From Sporobacter sp038405045 (lineage in GTDB: Bacteria > Bacillota > Clostridia > Oscillospirales > Oscillospiraceae), in contig JBBZIV010000002.1 of assembly GCA_038405045.1 (NCBI GenBank), positions 62,001-126,000 on the forward strand: a DNA stretch of 64,000 nt. The letters are read 5' to 3'. The notes beneath the pieces were generated by a model. It had not been told where the DNA came from, made no database searches, and was given only the letters and a program-made list of their open reading frames with translations. The translations under genes and the position numbers were made by a program. Below, in pieces: positions 44,499 to 52,581 of the stretch; the first letter of the stretch is position 1; the number at the start of each line of letters is the position of its first letter.

Positions 44499-44643
44499 CG
44501 GCGCACCTCCAAGAAGCTTTTCCCATGTATTTTAATATATTTAAGGGTAAATTGGAAGAGCTAACTGAAATTTGTTTCCGTGCGGCTTCGACGGGTGGCG
44601 GCCGAAATCGTCATAGCGGCAGCACTTGTGATAAGAAACAAAT

Positions 44644-44674
44644 CCCGTTTTTTTCGCAGGGCGAAAAAAACGGG
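44644..44674 (-). terminator. Terminator after the M23 gene
   Basis: 14-bp perfect stem CCCGTTTTTTTCGC / GCGAAAAAAACGGG with loop AGG, followed on the minus strand by ATTTGTTTCTT. Confidence 0.75.
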
Positions 44675-44707
44675 AAATGGCATGAGATTTTTATAGGGTA
44701 GCGCCGG

Positions 44708-45415
44708 TTATTTTTTCGGCAGATATTCAAGCGGGTTTGTCGGGTTTCCGTCTTTCAGCATGGCAAAGTGGAGGTGCGATGGCTGGCTCGACTCGCCGAT
44801 GGCCGTATCGCCGACGGCACCGAGAACAGCCCCCATGGCGACCTTATCGCCTTTTTTAACGACAGGTGTTTTTGCGAGGTTTGCATAAATGCTCTTGAGC
44901 CCATTACCGTGGTCGATGATAACGGTCGTGCCAAGCAGGTCGTCGAGTTTCACGTCAACAACAGTCCCGTCGGCAACAGCCAGCACCTTCGTGCCGATCT
45001 GGGAATCAATGTCGATGCCGTTATGCGTGCGCCAGTCTGCCATTGTTTTGTCGTAGAGCAGGTCGTCGACCGAATAGCCGACGTCGATATCACCGACGAC
45101 AGGCCAAGAAAACGTCAGCTGTTTGGCCATTGCCTCAGCAGATTTCCCGTTTGACGACGGTTTGTTCGTGGTCGATGGCGACGCCGTGGCGGATGGCGAA
45201 GCGGTGGTAGGATGATTACCAGTGGGTGACACCATGACCTGCGGGGATACATTGGCGGCAGTGTCTTTGTCGGCCTGGTCAACCCGGCTGCTTGAAAATA
45301 GCAGAATCCATGCAGAGACGCCGATGACGGCGGTACAGATAAAAAGGACGACATAGAAGCCCTTGCCGGCGAGAAAATCGCCGATTCTGCGTGTCAGTGA
45401 GAACTTATCTTTCAC
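44708..45415 (-). CDS. Membrane-anchored M23 metallopeptidase, SpoIIQ-like
   Basis: 235-aa bitopic protein: cytoplasmic N-terminus, one helix at about 20-41, a Ser/Thr/Pro linker to 90, then a LytM/M23 domain. The zinc residues H131, D135 (THNGID) and H216, and catalytic H214 (HLHF), are intact. The segment TMADWRTHNGIDI is strikingly like SpoIIQ, the forespore partner of SpoIIIAH in engulfment; clostridial SpoIIQ keeps an active zinc site. No other spoIIQ-locus genes are adjacent, so a general cell-wall endopeptidase is the alternative. GTG start with GGAGG 7 nt upstream. Confidence 0.85.
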   Translation of the reverse strand: MKDKFSLTRRIGDFLAGKGFYVVLFICTAVIGVSAWILLFSSSRVDQADKDTAANVSPQVMVSPTGNHPTTASPSATASPSTTNKPSSNGKSAEAMAKQLTFSWPVVGDIDVGYSVDDLLYDKTMADWRTHNGIDIDSQIGTKVLAVADGTVVDVKLDDLLGTTVIIDHGNGLKSIYANLAKTPVVKKGDKVAMGAVLGAVGDTAIGESSQPSHLHFAMLKDGNPTNPLEYLPKK

Positions 45416-45465
45416 AACTGATCCTCCCGAAGTTAAAAATTATACCGAAGCGCCGATAAGTATAA

Positions 45466-45511
45466 AAGTGAAGCGCGTCTGCCGTTATTGTTGACGGCGG
45501 ACGCGCGCTTT
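45466..45511 (-). terminator. Terminator after glnS
   Basis: Long stem AAGCGCGTCTGCCGT / ACGGCGGACGCGC (one G-T) with loop TATTGTTG, followed on the minus strand by TTCACTTTTATAC. Confidence 0.75.
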
Positions 45512-45576
45512 ATACCAGATTACGGAATAATTTTTTACAGAAACTACCGGACGAAATTGATTATACGGCAGGTGCG

Positions 45577-47244
45577 TCATGTTGTCGGTTTAAAGCTGTC
45601 CTTCAGGGCAACGGAGCGATTAAAGACGAGCGTGCCCGACGTGGAAGCTCGGCTGTCGGCCGTGAAATACCCAAGACGCAAAAATTGAAAGGTATCAGGC
45701 GCTTTGGCAAGGGCGAGAGATTGTTCAACCTTACAGCCCTTCAAAACCTCCAGAGAATACGGGTTTAAGCACGTGATAAAGTCTTTATCGCCGCCGTCGG
45801 GATCGGGGTCGGAAAACAGGTTGTCGTAGAGGCGCACTTCGGCGTCGGCGGCATCGTGCGCGTTGACCCAGTGAATCGTCCCGCGTACCTTGCGGCCATC
45901 GGGCGTGTTGCCGCCGCGCGTTTCGGGGTCATATTCGGCGAGCACTTCGGTCACGTTGCCGTCTTCATCCGTTTGATAGCCAGTACACCGGACAATATAG
46001 GCGGATTTAAGGCGCACCTCGCCGCCGACAAAGAGCCTATTGTATTTTTTCGGAGGGTCGACCATAAAGTCGTCCTGCTCAATCCAAAGTGAACGGGAAA
46101 ACGAGACGCTCCGCGTACCCGCAGAGGGGTCTTCCGGGTTGTTTTCTACCGCAAAGTCCTCGCTGCCGCCGTCCCGGTAATTGACGATAGTCAACTTAAG
46201 CGGGCGGAGTACGGCCATAGCCCGTCTGGCGTTTTGGTTGAGGTCTTCGCGCAGGCAGTGCTCCAAAAAGCCGAACTCAACCGTGCTGGGGGCTTTTGCC
46301 ACGCCGATGCGCTCACAGAAATTGCGGATGGACGCAGGCGTATAACCGCGTCGGCGCAGGCCGCAGATCGTCGGCATTCGCGGGTCGTCCCAACCGTCGA
46401 CATAGCCCTCCTCAACGAGGCGGCGCAGCTTGCGCTTACTCATGACGGTATAGTTGATGCCAAGGCGGGCAAACTCAATCTGACGCGGTGTACTCGGCAC
46501 GTCCGTATGCTCGATGACCCAGTCGTAAAGAGGCCTGTGATCCTCGTATTCAAGCGAGCATAGCGAGTGCGTGATACCCTCCAGAGCATCCTGAATCGGG
46601 TGCGCGAAATCATACATCGGATAAATGCACCATTTATCACCCTGACGGTGGTGGTGCGCGTAGCGGATGCGGTATAAAACAGGGTCACGCATATTGAAAT
46701 TGCCGCTTGCCAGGTCAATTTTGGCCCGCAGCGTCATTTCGCCCTCTTTAAACGCACCATTTTTCATGCGTTCGAACAGCTCGACGCTTTCGGCGACCGG
46801 CCTGTCCCGAAAGGGGCTCGTCGCGGGGACGCCGACATCGCCGCGGCGCTCTTTAAATTCCTCCGGGGAGAGCTGGCAGACGTAAGCAAAGCCTTTTTGA
46901 ATGAGGCCGACAGCCAGCGCATACGTTTTTTCAAAGTAGTCGCTGCCGTAAAAAAAGCGGTCGCCCCAGGAAAAGCCGAGCCAGCGGATATCCGCCTGGA
47001 TGGCGTCGACAAATTCCTCGTCTTCCTTGACGGGGTTCGTGTCATCCATGCGCAGGTTGCACAGGCCACCGTACCGCTCTGCCGTGCCGAAATCAATCGT
47101 CATGGCTTTGCAGTGGCCAATGTGCAGGTAACCGTTCGGCTCCGGCGGAAAGCGCGTATGAACTGGGTTTCCCGCAAAGCGGCCGCCAGGGGCAATATCC
47201 TCGTCGATAAATGCATGAATAAAATTTTTGGATGCTTCTTCCAT
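45577..47244 (-). CDS. glnS: Glutaminyl-tRNA synthetase
   Basis: 555-aa class I synthetase charging tRNA-Gln directly. HIGH motif in FPPEPNGYLHIGHCKAM, Rossmann FGTAERYGG, and the KMSKS-loop VMSKRKL. The C-terminal anticodon-binding beta barrels end with FNRSVALKDSFKP. Many Firmicutes lack GlnRS and use GatCAB, so this gene shows that at least direct charging is available. A sigma-A promoter lies upstream and a terminator follows. Confidence 0.96.
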   Translation of the reverse strand: MEEASKNFIHAFIDEDIAPGGRFAGNPVHTRFPPEPNGYLHIGHCKAMTIDFGTAERYGGLCNLRMDDTNPVKEDEEFVDAIQADIRWLGFSWGDRFFYGSDYFEKTYALAVGLIQKGFAYVCQLSPEEFKERRGDVGVPATSPFRDRPVAESVELFERMKNGAFKEGEMTLRAKIDLASGNFNMRDPVLYRIRYAHHHRQGDKWCIYPMYDFAHPIQDALEGITHSLCSLEYEDHRPLYDWVIEHTDVPSTPRQIEFARLGINYTVMSKRKLRRLVEEGYVDGWDDPRMPTICGLRRRGYTPASIRNFCERIGVAKAPSTVEFGFLEHCLREDLNQNARRAMAVLRPLKLTIVNYRDGGSEDFAVENNPEDPSAGTRSVSFSRSLWIEQDDFMVDPPKKYNRLFVGGEVRLKSAYIVRCTGYQTDEDGNVTEVLAEYDPETRGGNTPDGRKVRGTIHWVNAHDAADAEVRLYDNLFSDPDPDGGDKDFITCLNPYSLEVLKGCKVEQSLALAKAPDTFQFLRLGYFTADSRASTSGTLVFNRSVALKDSFKPTT

Positions 47245-47280
47245 GTGCTATTCAACTCCAAGCTTGTCTCATAAATGAAT

Positions 47281-47309
47281 ATTATAAACGATTTGTGTGG
47301 TATTTACAA
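47281..47309 (-). promoter_or_regulatory. Promoter of glnS
   Basis: Minus strand TTGTAA, 17-bp spacer, TATAAT, 37 bp before the start codon. Confidence 0.7.
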
Positions 47310-47439
47310 TCGTGGTATGTTAAAATTACCCTAACAACGGGCGCGGCCTGACCGCTGCAGAATGTGTTGCTGCCTGCCAGCCAATTTGCATTTAACGCTA
47401 GGTTCATGTACCGGATTATATAGAAGACGGGGGTATCAC

Positions 47440-48246
47440 ATGTTTGACATCATCATCGTCGGCAACGGGCCTGCGGGCCTCTCAGCCGCCATCACGGCCC
47501 GTATGCGTGATAAAAGCGTTGCCGTCATTTCCAATAACAGAACGGAAAGCGGCCTTTATAAGGCCGTTGAAATCGGCAATTATCCCGGCATGCCGGGCAT
47601 TTCCGGCATGGAGCTCTCGGGCAAGCTGTCGATGCATGCTTCAGGCATGGGCGCGGAGCTCATTGGCGGCCGCGTGACAACGATTCTGCCGCTTGGCGCG
47701 GAAATTTCGGTCGCTTACGGCTCAGAGGCAGTCTCCTGCAAGACATTGATCCTGGCGACCGGCGTCGTGCAGACAGCCGTTTTTCCTGGCGAAACGGCAC
47801 TGCTCGGCAGCGGTGTGTCTTATTGCGCGACGTGCGACGGTATGCTCTTCAAAGGAAAAAAGGTCGCCGTCGTCTGCCTGTCGCCCGATGCAGAACACGA
47901 GGCGGATTTTCTGGAATCCATCGGCTGCCTTGTCACACGCGTTAAAACGAAAAACGTTGTCGTTAACGGCAGCGGCAAGGTGACCTCCATCACGGCAGAC
48001 GGGGAGGAGATTCCCTGTGACGGTGTCTTCATTCTTCGCGCGACCATCGCGCCGGATTCCCTCCTGCCGGGGCTTGAAACGGAAAAAGGCCATATTAAGG
48101 TCGACCGCGCAATGCGCACGAATATCCCCGGCGTCTTTGCGGCTGGAGACTGCACCGGAACGCCGTATCAGGTGGCCAAGGCCGTCGGCGAGGGGCAGGT
48201 TGCCGTCTTGTCGGCGATCGACTTTCTTGCAAAAAATAACGAGTAG
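47440..48246 (+). CDS. Thioredoxin reductase-like flavoprotein lacking a recognisable NADPH site
   Basis: 268-aa TrxB-fold flavoprotein. FAD loop VGNGPAGLSAA (7-17), redox CATC (C129-C132, as YCATCDG), and the C-terminal FAD motif GVFAAGDCTG. The pyridine-nucleotide region (about 141-168) reads KKVAVVCLSPDAEHEADFL and has neither the GxGxxA/G loop nor the HRRxxxR segment of NADPH enzymes. The whole protein is about 45 residues shorter than normal TrxB. Such loss is known in ferredoxin-dependent flavin thioredoxin reductases (FFTR) of clostridia, a reasonable reading here. A thioredoxin gene starts 51 bp downstream. Start ATG follows a GGGGG-rich site. Confidence 0.82.
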   Translation: MFDIIIVGNGPAGLSAAITARMRDKSVAVISNNRTESGLYKAVEIGNYPGMPGISGMELSGKLSMHASGMGAELIGGRVTTILPLGAEISVAYGSEAVSCKTLILATGVVQTAVFPGETALLGSGVSYCATCDGMLFKGKKVAVVCLSPDAEHEADFLESIGCLVTRVKTKNVVVNGSGKVTSITADGEEIPCDGVFILRATIAPDSLLPGLETEKGHIKVDRAMRTNIPGVFAAGDCTGTPYQVAKAVGEGQVAVLSAIDFLAKNNE

Positions 48247-48297
48247 GGCGCGCGCTTGCGCAGCGCGGTTGTACAAATATCGGAAGGGGTTTTTAAT

Positions 48298-48651
48298 TTG
48301 GAGATTCTGCATCTGACCGAGAAGACGTTTCAGGAAACAGTGGCAGAAGGAACCGTTCTTGTTGATTTCTGGGCCGGTTGGTGCCTGCCGTGCAAAATGC
48401 TGGCCCCTGTCCTTGAGGAGCTCGCCGCCGAGTTCGACAACGTCCAGGTGGCGAAAGTCGATGTGGACGCCGAGGGCGTTTTGGCGTTTGAATACGGTGT
48501 GATGAGCATCCCGACTGTTGTGATGTTTCAGGATGGGCAGGAGGTCAGGCGGTTTGTCGGCGTCCAGCCAAAGGATGTGTTTATTGAAGCGCTCTCGCCG
48601 GACACCGAACCTGCCGATCCGGAGGACACCAACGAAGGGGAAGAGGAATAA
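48298..48651 (+). CDS. trxA: Thioredoxin with WCLPC active site
   Basis: 117-aa thioredoxin. The active site is WCLPCK (C29, C32), with Leu in place of the usual Gly of WCGPC. The cis-proline is in SIPTVV (P72), and the VDFWA strand precedes the site. A 15-residue acidic tail (PEDTNEGEEE) extends past the fold. The start is TTG with AAGGGG upstream. It pairs with the reductase-like gene upstream and is its likely substrate; the Leu may tune redox potential or partner choice. Confidence 0.9.
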   Translation: MEILHLTEKTFQETVAEGTVLVDFWAGWCLPCKMLAPVLEELAAEFDNVQVAKVDVDAEGVLAFEYGVMSIPTVVMFQDGQEVRRFVGVQPKDVFIEALSPDTEPADPEDTNEGEEE

Positions 48652-48659
48652 CACGCCCA

Positions 48660-48688
48660 TTGACAATGCTTGCAGACTGTGCTACGCT
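48660..48688 (+). promoter_or_regulatory. Promoter of the valS T-box transcript
   Basis: TTGACA, 17-bp spacer, TACGCT, just after the trxA stop and about 15-25 bp before the leader structure. Confidence 0.7.
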
Positions 48689-48699
48689 CTAAAAAATTA

Positions 48700-49020
48700 A
48701 ATGAAACTCGTTAAAAGCTGTGATGAAGAGGGTCTGATTTCGAAGCTTCAGAGAAGCCCGCAAGAGAGCTTATTGTTCTTGATGGTGAGAGCGGGCAGCA
48801 GAGGATCACAGACTTGTCCCTTCTGAGCCGGAGCGCAGAACAAGCCGAATGCCGGACGGTATTTTGCTTCAGTAGAGCCTCCCGCAGACGCCGCGTTATG
48901 GCAGCGGACTTATGGTTGAGTCCTGAAGAGTGGTCATGGTCTTTTGAGGCCTTGGCAATTTGAGTGGTACCGCGGGTCTTTCTGCCCGTCTCAAAGCACA
49001 GCTTTGAGACGGGCTTTCTG
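48700..49020 (+). ncRNA. T-box leader riboswitch of valS
   Basis: A 5' leader of about 320 nt that reads tRNA charging. The T-box sequence TGGTACCGCG is at 48965-48974. Stem I is opened by GATGAAGAGG, with a base helix CTGTGAT (48718-48724) / ATCACAG (48805-48811) and a distal GCCCGC / GCGGGC stem. A strong terminator stem GCCCGTCTCAAAGC / GCTTTGAGACGGGC (48984-49014) with TTTCTG competes with the antiterminator. Uncharged tRNA-Val should stabilise antitermination. I could not place the specifier codon with certainty; a GTC at 48816-48818 is one candidate. Confidence 0.88.
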
Positions 49021-49067
49021 TATCTGAAAACTATGTAATTCGGCGCCAAAAGCGCATGGAGGTTCTT

Positions 49068-51686
49068 ATGAAAAAAGAATTACCGAAGGTGTATGAACCC
49101 GGCGACGTGGAAAAAAATATCTATCAGATGTGGATGGAGGGGGGTTATTTCAAGGGCGTCATCGACCCCGAGAAAGAGCCGTTTACCATCGTCATCCCAC
49201 CGCCGAACGTCACGGGCCAGCTCCATCTCGGCCATGCCTTTGACGAGACGCTGCAGGACGTTCTCATCCGCTATAAGCGCATGCAGGGGTTTGCCGCCCT
49301 GTGGCTGCCGGGCACGGATCACGCCGGTATCGCCACGCAGATCAAGGTAGAGGAGGAGCTCCGGCATGAGGGCCTCACCCGGTATGATTTAGGGCGCGAG
49401 AAGTTTTTAGAGCGCGTCTGGGCGTGGAAAAACAAATACGGCAGCCGGATTGTTGAGCAGCTCAAGACACTTGGGTCTTCCTGCGACTGGGATAGAGAGC
49501 GCTTTACGATGGATGAAGGCTGCTCCCGCGCTGTCCGCGAGGTCTTCGTCTCCCTTTACGAAAAGGGGCTCATTTATAAAGGCAACCGCATTATCAACTG
49601 GTGCCCGCAGTGCACGACGGCGCTGTCCGACGCCGAGGTGGAGCACGCCGAAAAGGCGGGCCATTTCTGGCATATCAAATATCCCGTCAAGGATTCGGAC
49701 GAATTTATGATCGTTGCGACAACACGGCCAGAGACGATGCTGGGTGATACGGGCGTTGCCGTCCATCCGGCGGATGAGCGCTATCAGCACCTTATCGGCA
49801 AAACGGTGATTCTGCCGCTCATGAACCGGGAAATCCCCGTCGTCGCCGACGACTACGTTGACCGCGAATTCGGCACGGGCTGCGTTAAAATGACGCCTTG
49901 CCACGACCCGAATGACTTTGAGGTCGGCCAGCGCCACAATTTAGAGCAGATCCTCGTGCTTGATGAAAACGCCAGGGTTATTAACGGCGGGAAATATAAC
50001 GGGCTTGACCGCTACGAAGCGCGCAAAGAGATTGTCAAAGACCTCGACGCGCTTGGCTTGCTCGTTAAGACAGAAGAGCACACCCATAGCGTCGGCGCTT
50101 GCTATCGCTGCGGCACGACGGTGGAGCCCATCACGTCCCCCCAATGGTTTGTGAAGATGGAGCCGCTCGCGAAAGAGGCGCTTGACGTGGTGGAGGACGG
50201 GCGGATCAAATTTGTCCCCGACCGCTTTGTGAAAATTTATCACAACTGGATGACGAACGCGCACGACTGGTGCATCTCGCGCCAGCTTTGGTGGGGCCAT
50301 CAGATTCCCGCCTGGTATTGCGCCGACTGCGGCCACACAACTGTCAGCCGGGAAGACCCCGTTGTCTGCGAAAAGTGCAACAGCAAAAATATCACGCGGG
50401 ACGAGGATGTCTTAGACACGTGGTTTTCGTCCGCGCTTTGGCCGTTTTCAACGCTCGGCTGGCCTGACAAGACGCCGGAGCTTGACTATTTCTACCCGAC
50501 GAGCGTTCTCGTCACGGGCTACGACATTATCTTCTTCTGGGTCGCCCGCATGATCTTTTCCGGCATGGAGCACATGAAAAAAGAGCCGTTTAAAACAGTT
50601 TTATTCCACGGCCTCATCCGTGACGCCGAGGGGCGCAAAATGTCCAAATCACTGGGCAACGGCGTTGACCCGATTGAGATCATCAACGCCTACGGGGCGG
50701 ACGCACTGCGCTTTAACATTATCACCGGCAATTCGCCCGGAAACGATATGCGCTTTTACCCGGAGCGCTGCGAGGCCATGCGCAACTTCGCCAATAAAAT
50801 CTGGAACGCTAGCCGGTTTGTGATGATGAACCTTACTATTGAGCAAAACGCCCTTCCGGATAAGCTGGAGCTGGAGGATCGCTGGATTCTCTCCAAGCTT
50901 AACGCGCTTGCCGGTGCCGTGACGGACAATCTTGACAAATTTGAGCTCGGTATCGCCGCCGCCAAAATTTACGATTTTATTTGGGACAGCTACTGCGACT
51001 GGTATATCGAGCTGACGAAGCCGCGTTTAAGCGGCGATGACGAAGCGGCGAAAATCGGCGCGCAGCAGGTCCTCCTCTACGTCCTCACGGAAACGCTGAA
51101 GCTCCTGCATCCCTTTATGCCGTTTATCACCGAGGCGATTTGGCAGGCGCTGCCGCATGAGGGCGAGGCGCTCATGATTGAGAAATTCCCGGAATTGACG
51201 GAAAAGCTGGCCTTCCCGGAGGACGAGGCGAATTTTGAAATCATCATGGCGGCAATCCGCGCCGTCCGTGTTCGCCGCTCGGAGATGAACGTGCCGCCGT
51301 CCAAAAGGCCGCATCTTTATATCGTTACCGACAAATCGGCTATTTTTGAGGCTGGGCGCGTCTACCTGTCGAAGCTTGCCTATGCGGGAGAACTCAGCAT
51401 TTCAAATACGCCGCCGACGACAACGGACGGTCTTGTCGCCGTCGTTACAAACGACGCCAAGCTCTTTATGCCGCTTGATGAGCTCGTCGACCTCCAAAAG
51501 GAGCGCGAGCGGATCGAAAAGGAGCTCAAAAAAGCGCAGGACGACCTTCAGAAAACAGAAACCAAGCTGAATAACCAAGGCTTTGTCGCCAAAGCGCCGG
51601 AAGCCGTCGTAGGCGCCGAGCGCGAGCGCGTTGAAAAGCTCAAGGCCCTCATCGACAATCTGCACGAGAGCCTGAAAGGGCTGTAG
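49068..51686 (+). CDS. valS: Valyl-tRNA synthetase
   Basis: 872-aa class I synthetase with editing domain. HIGH motif in PPPNVTGQLHLGHAFD, editing-domain TTRPETMLGDTGVAV, a zinc-type CYRCGT and CADCGHTT...CEKCN cluster, the signature GRKMSKSLGNG, and a C-terminal coiled coil (DLQKERERIEKELKKAQDDL) typical of ValRS rather than IleRS. GGAGG is 5 nt before ATG 49068. Expression is controlled by the T-box leader directly upstream. Confidence 0.97.
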   Translation: MKKELPKVYEPGDVEKNIYQMWMEGGYFKGVIDPEKEPFTIVIPPPNVTGQLHLGHAFDETLQDVLIRYKRMQGFAALWLPGTDHAGIATQIKVEEELRHEGLTRYDLGREKFLERVWAWKNKYGSRIVEQLKTLGSSCDWDRERFTMDEGCSRAVREVFVSLYEKGLIYKGNRIINWCPQCTTALSDAEVEHAEKAGHFWHIKYPVKDSDEFMIVATTRPETMLGDTGVAVHPADERYQHLIGKTVILPLMNREIPVVADDYVDREFGTGCVKMTPCHDPNDFEVGQRHNLEQILVLDENARVINGGKYNGLDRYEARKEIVKDLDALGLLVKTEEHTHSVGACYRCGTTVEPITSPQWFVKMEPLAKEALDVVEDGRIKFVPDRFVKIYHNWMTNAHDWCISRQLWWGHQIPAWYCADCGHTTVSREDPVVCEKCNSKNITRDEDVLDTWFSSALWPFSTLGWPDKTPELDYFYPTSVLVTGYDIIFFWVARMIFSGMEHMKKEPFKTVLFHGLIRDAEGRKMSKSLGNGVDPIEIINAYGADALRFNIITGNSPGNDMRFYPERCEAMRNFANKIWNASRFVMMNLTIEQNALPDKLELEDRWILSKLNALAGAVTDNLDKFELGIAAAKIYDFIWDSYCDWYIELTKPRLSGDDEAAKIGAQQVLLYVLTETLKLLHPFMPFITEAIWQALPHEGEALMIEKFPELTEKLAFPEDEANFEIIMAAIRAVRVRRSEMNVPPSKRPHLYIVTDKSAIFEAGRVYLSKLAYAGELSISNTPPTTTDGLVAVVTNDAKLFMPLDELVDLQKERERIEKELKKAQDDLQKTETKLNNQGFVAKAPEAVVGAERERVEKLKALIDNLHESLKGL

Positions 51687-51727
51687 GCACAGCCGGATTC
51701 GACACAATACGCAGGAAAGTTCAGATA

Positions 51728-51767
51728 AAATACCCGTGTACAAGATGTACACGGGTATTTTTATTTT
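51728..51767 (+). terminator. Terminator after valS
   Basis: 14-bp perfect stem AAATACCCGTGTAC / GTACACGGGTATTT with a 5-nt loop, then TTATTTTC. It leaves only 44 bp before spoIIAA. Confidence 0.9.
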
Positions 51768-51811
51768 CTCCGGCCGACAGTCGGCAGAAAAATCATCGAG
51801 GAGGGGAAAGG

Positions 51812-52135
51812 ATGACAATCGGCGCATCGATTGACGGCGGTCAGCTGACGATTTATCTCAATGGCGAGCTCGACCACCATGCCGCCAGAAAAGCCATTGC
51901 CGTGATAGAAGAAAAGATCGACACGCAGCTGCCGCGTGAGACCATTCTGGACTTTCGGGGGCTGACGTTTATGGATTCATCCGGCATTGCCATTGTCTTA
52001 AAAACGTACCGCCGGATGCAGGAGCTCGGCGGAAAAGTCCGCGTTGATAATGTGAGCAACCAGCCGCGGCGCGTGCTTGACGCGGCCGGGGTGGAACGCA
52101 TCGTCAAAATAACCGCGCTGACGAAGGAGGTTTAA
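51812..52135 (+). CDS. spoIIAA: Anti-sigma F factor antagonist SpoIIAA
   Basis: 107-aa STAS-domain protein. The phosphorylatable serine is in MDSSGIA (second Ser, about residue 57), flanked by ILDFRGLTF and the later LGGKVRVDNV. When dephosphorylated it releases SigF from SpoIIAB in the forespore. First gene of the spoIIA operon, AGGAGGGG upstream. Its promoter is not clear because a strong terminator stands just before it. Confidence 0.95.
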   Translation: MTIGASIDGGQLTIYLNGELDHHAARKAIAVIEEKIDTQLPRETILDFRGLTFMDSSGIAIVLKTYRRMQELGGKVRVDNVSNQPRRVLDAAGVERIVKITALTKEV

Positions 52136-52140
52136 TACAT

Positions 52141-52581
52141 ATGACAGAGACTAACGGTTTTAAAATGGAGTTTTTAAGCCGCTCAACGAATGAGGGCTTC
52201 GCGCGGACAGTCATTGCCTGCTTTGCCTCACAACTCGATCCGACGCTGGAGGAATTAGGGGATATCAAAACGGCCGTCAGCGAGGCGGTTACAAACAGCA
52301 TCGTGCATGCTTATCCGAACACACTTGGACGCATTCAGCTGCGCGCGCGCCTTTTTGACGATGACTGGATTGAAATCACGGTTCGGGACTGGGGCTGCGG
52401 CATCGACGATGTGAAGCGCGCCCGATCGCCAATGTACACAACGGGCGGCGACGAGCGCAGCGGCATGGGCTTCACCATTATGGAGAGCTTTATGGACAAG
52501 CTGCGCGTCCGGTCTAAGCCTGGGCGGGGAACGACCGTTGTCATGCGCCGGAACATCTCAGTGCGGATGAGCGAAAAATGA
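52141..52581 (+). CDS. spoIIAB: Anti-sigma F factor / serine kinase SpoIIAB
   Basis: 146-aa GHKL-fold kinase. N box EAVTNSIVHAYPN, G1 box VRDWGCGIDD, and G2 region GGDERSGMGFTIMESFMD. It binds SigF and phosphorylates SpoIIAA. GGAGG upstream; its stop overlaps the sigF start (ATGA). Confidence 0.96.
   Translation: MTETNGFKMEFLSRSTNEGFARTVIACFASQLDPTLEELGDIKTAVSEAVTNSIVHAYPNTLGRIQLRARLFDDDWIEITVRDWGCGIDDVKRARSPMYTTGGDERSGMGFTIMESFMDKLRVRSKPGRGTTVVMRRNISVRMSEK

Noticed and set aside
47722..48666. 314-codon minus-strand frame across the reductase and thioredoxin genes
   Set aside because: Antisense to two well-recognised genes with intact motifs; shadow open frame caused by codon bias.
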